NCBI GenBank assembly: GCA_024278435.1
Contig: JAJRTD010000046.1
Location: 1-5,223 of the forward strand
Direction: 5' to 3'
Source: Gammaproteobacteria bacterium
GTDB lineage: Bacteria; Pseudomonadota; Gammaproteobacteria; SZUA-229
DNA: 5,223 nt
Below the pieces are notes generated by a model. The model had not been told where the DNA came from and did no database searches. It saw nothing but the letters and a program-made list of their open reading frames with translations. This document shows, in pieces, positions 1 through 5,223 of this stretch. The translations under genes were made by a program, and so were the position numbers. Numbering within the stretch: the first letter of the stretch is position 1; every line of letters begins with the position of its first letter.

Positions 1-323
1 AACGTTTTCATGCCCTGGTTATGCCTAAAGGCCGTTTCTGCACCCGCTGCCACACCGACGAGGAGAAAAGCTATCTACCATTCCGTGAGCTTGGTTTCTC
101 CGAACAGCGTATTAGTGACGTGACTAATCTGAATATTGTTGGTATTGTTGAAAAATACCGCGAATTTTACATTCCGAAATTATTCAACGAGCAGTCATCA
201 CTGCCTGACAGAAAAATCATGGTAGGTGATGAACAGAAACATAATGCACCCAAAGAAGAATTACTTAAAGGTCGTGCCTGGTGGCGAAAATCTGATGGAA
301 CACAGTCAACGGACAACAAGTAA
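1..323 (+). CDS. C-terminal part of a c-type (probably multiheme) cytochrome, 5' truncated
   Basis: The frame is open to the left edge (first full codon at 3) and ends with TAA at 321-323, so only about 106 C-terminal residues are visible. A single heme-binding motif, CTRCH, is encoded at 39-53 inside the context LVMPKGRFCTRCHTDEE; it would bind heme c covalently through its two cysteines, with the histidine as proximal ligand. After it come about 85 residues without cysteine, including the segment NIVGIVEKYREFYIPKLF and a charged, hydrophilic end rich in Lys, Glu and Asp. An ATG at 21 exists, but the reading frame continues upstream with cytochrome-like sequence (RFHALV), so I treat the gene as truncated rather than starting there. 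Its last 29 bases overlap the start of the NHL gene, which suggests a shared operon with the 24-heme cytochrome downstream. The number of upstream hemes and the family are unknown. The gene is AT-richer (about 43% GC by hand count over 1-300) than the genes after it. Confidence 0.8.
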   Translation, partial: RFHALVMPKGRFCTRCHTDEEKSYLPFRELGFSEQRISDVTNLNIVGIVEKYREFYIPKLFNEQSSLPDRKIMVGDEQKHNAPKEELLKGRAWWRKSDGTQSTDNK

Positions 324-1275
324 TCTTGCTTACTCACTTATCAGCCTGTGTTTATTATTTTCCATAACCACCGCATCAGTCTATGCAGACAGCATAAAAA
401 CCCGGAGTGCTGAACAAATCCTGCAGCTGGGGCCGGCAACCGGCCTCAACGCGGGCGCTGACAAACAGAAGACGCCGGCACCCGACCTGCAACTTCCCAG
501 CGATATAGCCATCCACAAAAACCGGGCTTATGTCGTTGATGGCAGCAACCATCGTATCGTGGTCTATGACCTGCAGGGAAAATTCCTCTTCAGCTTCGGT
601 AGCAAGGGCAGCAAACCCGGCCAGTTTAATTACCCGGTAGGCATTGATGCAGCAAAAGACAACCGGGTTTATGTCGCCGATTCCGGCAACAACCGCATCC
701 AGATTTTTTCCGACAAGGGTGTTTACCTCTCCGGCTTTGCCGTCAAGAATGACGGTAAACGCGGCCGCCCGATTGATGTTCTGCGCCACTCGAAGTCCGG
801 CAACCTCATTGTCAGCAACAGCAACCACCACCTGCTGACCTACTCCCCCAAAGGCAAGCTGCTGAAAAAATGGGGCAAAAACGGCACCAGCCGGGGCGAG
901 TTCCGCTACCCGGCGACCCTCAGCGAGCTTGAAGACGGCCGCATTGCCGTGGTCGATGTACTCAACTCACGCGTCCAGGTATTCAACACCGACGGCACCC
1001 TCTCCACCGTGGTCGGCGAATGGGGCGTATTGCCGGGGCAGCTGTTTCGCCCCAAAGGCATCGCCATCGACAATAAGGGCAACTTTTACATCTCTGACAG
1101 CTATATGGGCGTGATACAAAAATATGGGGATGACGCCATATTTGACGCGGTGCTGGGAAAAAATGGCAAACCCTATACCCTGGTCACACCAGTTGGCATG
1201 ACCATTAACAAGAACAGGCTCTATGTTGTTGAAATGAAAAACAACCGGGTTCTGGTCTATCAGCTGGCAAAATGA
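295..1275 (+). CDS. Secreted NHL-repeat six-bladed beta-propeller protein
   Basis: The product has about 326 residues and no recognised catalytic motif. NHL propellers usually serve as binding or scaffold domains. Six blades are readable, at roughly 490-603, 625-744, 763-879, 901-1020, 1042-1158 and 1180-1272. Each follows the NHL pattern: P-x-G/D-I near the start, then a hydrophobic Y-V-x-D/S strand, then N-x-R-I/V-x-V-Y/F. Clear examples are VYVADSGNNRIQIF and LYVVEMKNNRVLVYQL. I chose the ATG at 295 because it gives a compact signal peptide (MEHSQR, then a hydrophobic stretch, cleavage after SVYA before DSI) and has a weak GGTGG about 10 bases upstream. In-frame starts at 226 (GTG) and 229 would add over 20 polar residues and lengthen the overlap with the upstream cytochrome to 98 bases. 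The only cysteine is in the signal peptide and lacks a lipobox, so the mature protein is a soluble exported one with no heme motif. Its stop overlaps the next gene's ATG. Its position between two cytochromes suggests a partner or assembly role in electron transfer; this is inference. Confidence 0.9.
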   Translation: MEHSQRTTSNLAYSLISLCLLFSITTASVYADSIKTRSAEQILQLGPATGLNAGADKQKTPAPDLQLPSDIAIHKNRAYVVDGSNHRIVVYDLQGKFLFSFGSKGSKPGQFNYPVGIDAAKDNRVYVADSGNNRIQIFSDKGVYLSGFAVKNDGKRGRPIDVLRHSKSGNLIVSNSNHHLLTYSPKGKLLKKWGKNGTSRGEFRYPATLSELEDGRIAVVDVLNSRVQVFNTDGTLSTVVGEWGVLPGQLFRPKGIAIDNKGNFYISDSYMGVIQKYGDDAIFDAVLGKNGKPYTLVTPVGMTINKNRLYVVEMKNNRVLVYQLAK

Positions 1276-4200
1276 TGCGTACTTACGGACAACAATCCGG
1301 CAACCGGCAAAGCCCGGGGACAGATCAGCCTGCTTCGGCCACGATGCTGGCCACCTGGCTGAGCGCGCAAAGACTGTCTGCTCTGCTTTTCCTTGCCCTG
1401 ATACTGTTCAGCCATTTCTCCCAGGCAACCATGCGCAAGCCATCGGCCAACCGCGAATGCGCCACCTGCCATATTATGTGGCTGACCGAATTCAAGCGCG
1501 AAGACATTAAGACCCTTATTCCCTATGACCCGAAACCTGTCATGCCATCAGGTAAACAGGACATTGCCAGCGCCGAACCGGTGTGCTTCTCCTGCCATGA
1601 CGGCTTCGTGCTGGACTCACGTTTTTTATGGGAGAAAGGCAAGCATGCCCACCCGGTCGGTAAAAAACCCTCCGATAAAATCAATATCCCCATCGTTGAC
1701 GGCAAAAACCTGTTCCCGCTGAATGATGACGGAAAAATCTATTGCGGCTCCTGCCATACGGCCCACGGAGTGGACTGGAACCAGCAGAAAACCGCGGTCT
1801 TTATGCGCGTGGCCAACGAAAACGGCCAGCTATGCATGGCCTGCCACAAGGAAAAAACCAACGGCCCCGATTTCGGCAGCCACCCGCTGAAACGCAAGAT
1901 CCAGAAACTGCTGGACAAAGCACCGGAAAAACTGATGGCCGCCGGCGCCCGTTTTGCCCATGACGGCGAAGTGGTCTGCCAGAGCTGTCACAAACCTCAT
2001 GCCGCACCCGAGAAAAAACTGCTGCTGCTGAAAAATGACAAATCCCAGCTCTGCGGCGCCTGCCATATCACCCGCTACGCCTATGACCGTGACCAGGCCG
2101 GCAAGGCCGGTACCCACCCGGTCAATATCAAGCCGGAAAACGCCAAGGTTCCCGAGCAAATGCTGAGCCAGGGCTCAAAACTGGGCAGCGGCGGTGAAGT
2201 GATCTGCCAGACCTGTCACCGCCCGCATGATGCCCTGCACGATACCAGCCTGCTGGTAGTCAGGAATGAAAAAGACAGCCTGTGCCAGGGCTGCCACGAA
2301 GCCAAAAAGACCGTTAATAACAGCAAGCATGATATGCGCCTTGCTGCCAAAGACAGCATCAATATCCGCAAGCAGCAGGCAGCAAAATCCGGCCCCTGCA
2401 GCGCCTGCCACGTACCGCACAAGGGCACCGGCCCGAAAATGTGGGCACGCAACCGTGATAAAACCCAGGATCCCATGGCATCGTTATGCCTGAGCTGTCA
2501 TAACAAGCAGGGACTGGCGAAAAAACATACCGTTGGTGACAACTCCCACCCGGTCGGCGTACCGGTCAGCAAGCTGAAACGCAAGGTCGCACTACCCACC
2601 TTCAGCGACAGCGGTGTTAAATGGGCCGATGTCGAACAGGGCAAGGTCACCTGTGCCAGCTGCCATGACCCGCACCGCTGGGATCCGCAGGATATCCATA
2701 ATATCGCCGAACCCGGTGATGATGGTGACAGCACAAACCGCTTCCTGCGCATTGCCAATGGCCCCGACCTGAAACTGTGCAAGACCTGTCATGAAGACAA
2801 GTGGAACATCAGCAACACCAAGCACGACATGCGCCAGATGGCACCGGATGCCACCAACTCACTGGATCAGACCGCCGAAGAATCCGGCATCTGCGGCAGC
2901 TGCCACATTGTGCATAACGCCAGAGGCAACCGCCTGTGGGCCCGCTCCGACCTCAGCGGTCAGGGCACCGGCTTTATCGCCTGCTTTGGCTGCCATAATG
3001 ATGAAGGTCTGGCCAAAGACAAAACCATCAGCAACCACTCACACCCGGTTAATGTACCGATCAAGAACCTGGGCATCGACGCCACCATCGAGCAGTGGGT
3101 CAGCGATATCACCAATCCGTTCAACAAGGACAGCATACTTGGTGGCCCGCCGATTCCACTTCCGCTTTACGATTCAACCGGCAAAATAGTAGAAAAAGGC
3201 GGCCGCGTGGGTTGCGGCACCTGTCACGACCCGCATAACTGGACCACGCTGAAAGAAGCCAAAGCCGAAGACCCTTCAGAAATCGAAGGCGACACCGGCA
3301 ACAGCTTCCTGCGCATTGCCGATAAAAGCCTGAGCCTGTTATGTGTTAACTGCCATCGCGACAAGCAGGGCATTTTCTTCAGCAAACACGATTTAACCGA
3401 ACAGGAAGGCAAGTTCTCCACCCAGCTGGAACAGAACCAGAGCGACGATCCGCAGAAGCAGCACCTGCCCGGCCCCTGCATGCATTGCCATCGTCCGCAC
3501 AACGCCAAAGGCCCGGCATTATGGACCCGCGGTAAAGGCCCCGGCGAAACCGCTATTGCCGCCCTGTGTACCGACTGTCACCAGAAAGGTGAGCTGGCCG
3601 AAAACAAACTGCCCGGCAAGCACACCCACCCGCTGGGTAAGGATGCCAGCAAACTGCACCATGACAGCCGCATCCCGACCTTTGCCAAAGACGGCGGCAG
3701 AAAGGAAAACGGCAATGGCAACGTCGATTGCGCCAGCTGTCACGATCCGCACCGCTGGGATCCCGAAGACATCAATAACCGCAGCCTGGCCATGCTGTCT
3801 GAAGATGGTGACACCAGCAACAGCTTCCTGCGCCTGACTGCCAATAACAACAGCAAGCTGTGCCTGACCTGCCACGCCGACAAGAAAAACATTATCGGTA
3901 CCGATCACGACCTGCGCCATATCGTCGACGATGCCAGCAACACCCTGGGGCAGAAAGAAGACGTCTCCGGCATCTGCGGCCAGTGCCATGTACCGCACAA
4001 GGGTGAAGCCGATGCCTATTTATGGGCACAGAAAATCGGCAAGGGCAACGACCCCATCGAACAACGCTGCCGCAGCTGTCACAACCCGCTGGGGTACGCC
4101 GCGCACAAAAATCCGCAGCTGGCAAAACATCCGCAGCAGGTCAATATCTGGTCCACCGAATTGCGCGAAGCCATTCATCCCGGCAGAAAACTGCCGGACA

Positions 4201-4463
4201 CACCGGTGTTTGACAAGGACGGCAAACGTACCAACTTCGGCAACATAACCTGCGCCAGCTGCCACAACCCGCACCAGTGGGATGCCGGCAAGGACAAACC
4301 GGGGCCGGGCAAAAACATCGAGGGCGATGCCCGCACCAGCTTCCTGCGCGCCAGGAACAGCGACAACATTGTCTGCGCCGAATGCCACGGCGGTGATGCC
4401 ATCTATCGCTACAAATACTTCCACAGCGAAAGTGCCCATAAACGCCACCATATGTTTAAATAA
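1272..4463 (+). CDS. Giant secreted 24-heme c-type cytochrome (doubled-CXXCH type)
   Basis: The product has 1063 residues and 24 CxxCH motifs, whose first cysteines are at 63, 105, 158, 188, 236, 261, 312, 338, 376, 406, 461, 503, 541, 571, 648, 691, 736, 766, 820, 864, 902, 933, 994 and 1035. This is the signature of a multiheme electron-transfer cytochrome, whose heme would be attached in the periplasm by the cytochrome c maturation machinery. A signal peptide is visible (basic residue R34, hydrophobic 35-49, cleavage after SQA at about residue 52) with no lipobox, so the mature form is soluble, either periplasmic or exported further. From residue 312 on, hemes fall into four tetraheme repeats and a final half repeat. 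Distal-histidine candidates recur at fixed offsets, and the C-terminus is histidine-rich (H1051, H1056, H1059, H1060). The ATG at 1272 (second ATG at 1275) overlaps the TGA of the NHL gene, implying translational coupling; no clear Shine-Dalgarno site is visible. ATG 1344 (residue 25) would give a more typical signal peptide length and is the main alternative start. I see no catalytic motif such as a lysine-ligated CxxCK heme, so a conductive role is likelier than nitrite or tetrathionate-type catalysis. Redox partners are unknown. Confidence 0.95.
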   Translation: MMRTYGQQSGNRQSPGTDQPASATMLATWLSAQRLSALLFLALILFSHFSQATMRKPSANRECATCHIMWLTEFKREDIKTLIPYDPKPVMPSGKQDIASAEPVCFSCHDGFVLDSRFLWEKGKHAHPVGKKPSDKINIPIVDGKNLFPLNDDGKIYCGSCHTAHGVDWNQQKTAVFMRVANENGQLCMACHKEKTNGPDFGSHPLKRKIQKLLDKAPEKLMAAGARFAHDGEVVCQSCHKPHAAPEKKLLLLKNDKSQLCGACHITRYAYDRDQAGKAGTHPVNIKPENAKVPEQMLSQGSKLGSGGEVICQTCHRPHDALHDTSLLVVRNEKDSLCQGCHEAKKTVNNSKHDMRLAAKDSINIRKQQAAKSGPCSACHVPHKGTGPKMWARNRDKTQDPMASLCLSCHNKQGLAKKHTVGDNSHPVGVPVSKLKRKVALPTFSDSGVKWADVEQGKVTCASCHDPHRWDPQDIHNIAEPGDDGDSTNRFLRIANGPDLKLCKTCHEDKWNISNTKHDMRQMAPDATNSLDQTAEESGICGSCHIVHNARGNRLWARSDLSGQGTGFIACFGCHNDEGLAKDKTISNHSHPVNVPIKNLGIDATIEQWVSDITNPFNKDSILGGPPIPLPLYDSTGKIVEKGGRVGCGTCHDPHNWTTLKEAKAEDPSEIEGDTGNSFLRIADKSLSLLCVNCHRDKQGIFFSKHDLTEQEGKFSTQLEQNQSDDPQKQHLPGPCMHCHRPHNAKGPALWTRGKGPGETAIAALCTDCHQKGELAENKLPGKHTHPLGKDASKLHHDSRIPTFAKDGGRKENGNGNVDCASCHDPHRWDPEDINNRSLAMLSEDGDTSNSFLRLTANNNSKLCLTCHADKKNIIGTDHDLRHIVDDASNTLGQKEDVSGICGQCHVPHKGEADAYLWAQKIGKGNDPIEQRCRSCHNPLGYAAHKNPQLAKHPQQVNIWSTELREAIHPGRKLPDTPVFDKDGKRTNFGNITCASCHNPHQWDAGKDKPGPGKNIEGDARTSFLRARNSDNIVCAECHGGDAIYRYKYFHSESAHKRHHMFK
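2205..4460 (+). repeat. Tandem tetraheme modules inside the 24-heme cytochrome (4 full plus 1 half unit)
   Basis: Units begin at heme 7, 11, 15, 19 and 23, at about 2205, 2652, 3213, 3729 and 4251; the unit lengths are 149, 187, 172 and 174 residues. Each full unit has the same order. Heme a is C-x-x-C-H-D-P-H-R/N-W, followed by a G-D-x-x-N-x-F-L-R-I segment in most units. Heme b is L-C-x-x-C-H followed by S/T-K-H-D-M/L. Heme c is G-x-C-x-x-C-H-V-P-H, followed by L/M-W-A/T-R in units 1-3 and LWAQ in unit 4. Heme d is C-x-x-C-H followed by a G-L-A-like stretch and H-P. Offsets from the first cysteine to the extra histidine are +7, +15, +7 and +20 in all four units. The half unit at the end keeps hemes a and b and finishes the protein. 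This pattern indicates internal duplication of an ancestral tetraheme domain. Confidence 0.9.
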
Positions 4464-4617
4464 ACAAATTCAAAAACATTTCACCACAGAGAACACAGAG
4501 GTTTTCTATGTTAAAAACGCCGTAGGGCTTAAAACAATAAAAAGCTTTTCTTTGTGCCTCTGTGTCTTGTGGTGAGATGCTTTCAAGTTTTAACAGTCAA
4601 AAGTTCAGGCAAGTAAC
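4464..4617. other. Intergenic region between cytochrome operon and msrA
   Basis: This is 154 bases of AT-rich non-coding sequence separating the cytochrome stop from the msrA start. Most of it is the palindromic repeat at 4473-4583. Immediately around the cytochrome stop codon there is a tiny inverted repeat (GTTTA, AA, TAAAC at 4454-4465) with no T-tract, too weak to call a terminator. I found no tRNA, no convincing sigma-70 promoter and no coding frame longer than a few codons. The msrA promoter, if separate, should lie within or just after the palindrome. Confidence 0.75.
4473..4583. repeat. Imperfect palindromic intergenic repeat (CACAGAG-type), possible stem-loop
   Basis: The left arm (4481-4501) reads TCACCACA, GAGA, ACACAGAGG. 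The right arm (4557-4575), read on the other strand, gives TCACCACA, AG, ACACAGAGG. So 17 bases pair in two perfect blocks around a small asymmetric bulge. Pairing continues outward: 4473-4480 against 4576-4583 matches at 6 of 8 positions. The loop is about 55 bases (4502-4556). From memory, very similar CCACAGAG/CTCTGTGG palindromes occur in intergenic DNA of many environmental bacteria, so this is probably a dispersed REP- or MITE-like element rather than something specific to this operon. It has no transposase and no obvious target-site duplication. When transcribed it could form a long hairpin that attenuates readthrough or protects the cytochrome mRNA 3' end, but no T-tract follows it, so I do not call it an intrinsic terminator. 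Confidence 0.75.
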
Positions 4618-5223
4618 ATGGGATTAACCACATTACCAACAAAAGAACAGGCCCTGCCAGGGCGCACCACCCGCATGCCCGTCACCAACAAACACTTTGT
4701 AAACGGCAACGTTATCCAGCCACCCTTCTGCGACCACCTGCAACAGATTGTTTTTGGCATGGGCTGCTTCTGGGGCGCGGAAAAGAAATTCTGGCAACTC
4801 GATGGCGTCTACACAACAGCCGTTGGCTACGCCGCAGGCATAACCCCCAATCCCACATACGAAGAAGTCTGCAGCGGCCTGACCGGACACAACGAAGTCG
4901 TACTGGTGGTATATGATCCCGAAAAAATCAGCACAGAACAACTGCTTCAAACTTTCTGGGAATCACACGACCCGACCCAGGGCATGCGCCAGGGAAATGA
5001 CCAGGGCACACAGTACCGGTCAGGCATCTATGTTTACAACGAACAACAGCGCAAAGCCGCAGAAGTCTCCCGCAGCTTCTATCAGCAGGCACTGGCACAA
5101 AAAGGTTATGGACAGATAACCACCGAAATCATCGATGCACCGCAATTTTATTACGCGGAGGATTACCACCAGCAATACCTGGCGAAGAACCCCGGGGGGT
5201 ATTGCGGACTGGGCGGAACTGGA
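4618..5223 (+). CDS. msrA: Peptide-methionine (S)-S-oxide reductase MsrA, 3' truncated
   Basis: MsrA reduces the S-epimer of methionine sulfoxide, free or in proteins, to methionine, using thioredoxin as the usual reductant. The frame runs from ATG 4618 to the window end without a stop (202 codons). E. coli MsrA is 212 residues, so about ten residues are missing. The catalytic motif GCFWGAE is at residues 49-55 with nucleophile Cys50. Tyr81 and Glu93 (in TYEEVCSG and GHNEVV) match the substrate-binding and acid residues of the family. [19 protein letters not shown] and the ending AEDYHQQYL, then GGYCGLGG, are family signatures, with Cys196 as the resolving cysteine; a second recycling cysteine, present in E. 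coli, would lie past the edge. The N-terminal extension (ALPGR, then MPV) also matches the long E. coli-type form. There is no signal peptide, so it is cytoplasmic. The start is supported by a weak AGG at 4606-4608. It is separated from the cytochrome operon by the palindrome and probably functions independently. Confidence 0.95.
   Translation, partial: MGLTTLPTKEQALPGRTTRMPVTNKHFVNGNVIQPPFCDHLQQIVFGMGCFWGAEKKFWQLDGVYTTAVGYAAGITPNPTYEEVCSGLTGHNEVVLVVYDPEKISTEQLLQTFWESHDPTQGMRQGNDQGTQYRSGIYVYNEQQRKAAEVSRSFYQQALAQKGYGQITTEIIDAPQFYYAEDYHQQYLAKNPGGYCGLGGTG

Noticed and set aside
295..387. Lipoprotein signal in the NHL protein because of a cysteine in its signal peptide
   Set aside because: The cysteine is preceded by I-S-L, not a lipobox with Gly/Ala/Ser at -1, and a good signal peptidase I site (SVYA before D) follows.
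3519..3998. Long open frame on the minus strand (about 159 codons) and several others opposite the cytochrome, for example 1830-2159 and 4020-4451
   Set aside because: They lie antisense to a clear repeated cytochrome gene. Repeated codons for the heme motifs on the + strand suppress stops on the other strand. The translations are low-complexity Ala/Val/Gly-rich and match no family I know.
2205..4460. CRISPR-like or DNA-level tandem repeat
   Set aside because: The periodicity is at the protein level (heme modules of 149-187 residues) with diverged DNA, so it is a protein domain duplication.
1344..4463. Cytochrome start at ATG 1344 instead of 1272
   Set aside because: It gives a neater signal peptide but has no visible ribosome binding site at proper spacing. 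The ATGA overlap at 1272 is typical of coupled genes. It is kept as an alternative.
4473..4583. Intrinsic terminator for the cytochrome operon
   Set aside because: The stem has a 55-base loop and no T-tract after the right arm, so it does not fit a rho-independent terminator.
4568..4596. Sigma-70 promoter for msrA (TTGTGG, 17 bases, TTAACA)
   Set aside because: Both hexamers match the consensus poorly, and the -35 box would sit inside the repeat arm. It is not distinguishable from chance.
4633..4950. Minus-strand open frame of about 105 codons in the msrA region
   Set aside because: It is fully antisense to msrA, whose protein has all the family active-site motifs on the + strand.

Overview
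This 5.2 kb stretch looks chromosomal and probably comes from a gammaproteobacterium or a close proteobacterial relative with respiratory or extracellular electron-transfer capacity. The evidence is an MsrA closely resembling the E. coli enzyme in sequence and layout, ordinary Sec-type signal peptides, and about 55-60% GC over most of the window. This assignment is inference; there is no rRNA or other strong taxonomic marker.

Layout, all on the + strand. (1) Positions 1-323 hold the C-terminal end of a c-type cytochrome, with one CxxCH motif followed by a heme-free tail of about 85 residues. (2) Positions 295-1275 encode a secreted six-bladed NHL-repeat beta-propeller that overlaps the preceding gene. 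(3) Positions 1272-4463 encode a very large secreted multiheme cytochrome of 1063 residues with 24 CxxCH motifs. Its ATG overlaps the TGA of the propeller gene (ATGA). Most of this protein is four tandem tetraheme modules, preceded by six irregular hemes and followed by a two-heme half-module. (4) Positions 4464-4617 are non-coding and carry an imperfect palindromic repeat of about 110 bp. (5) Positions 4618-5223 hold msrA, cut by the window end just before its C-terminus.

The three overlapping genes (cytochrome, NHL propeller, 24-heme cytochrome) almost certainly form one translationally coupled operon. Both complete products have export signals and no lipobox, so they act in the periplasm or beyond the outer membrane. 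The likely reading is a periplasmic or extracellular electron-transfer module in which the propeller serves as a binding or assembly partner for the cytochromes. The electron donor, electron acceptor and exact location cannot be read from this window. The msrA gene lies beyond the palindrome and is probably a separate transcription unit for repair of oxidised methionine.

The most notable signal is the regularity of the 24-heme protein. In each tetraheme module a candidate distal histidine lies at a fixed distance from every heme motif (+7, +15, +7, +20), which predicts bis-histidine coordination for nearly all hemes.
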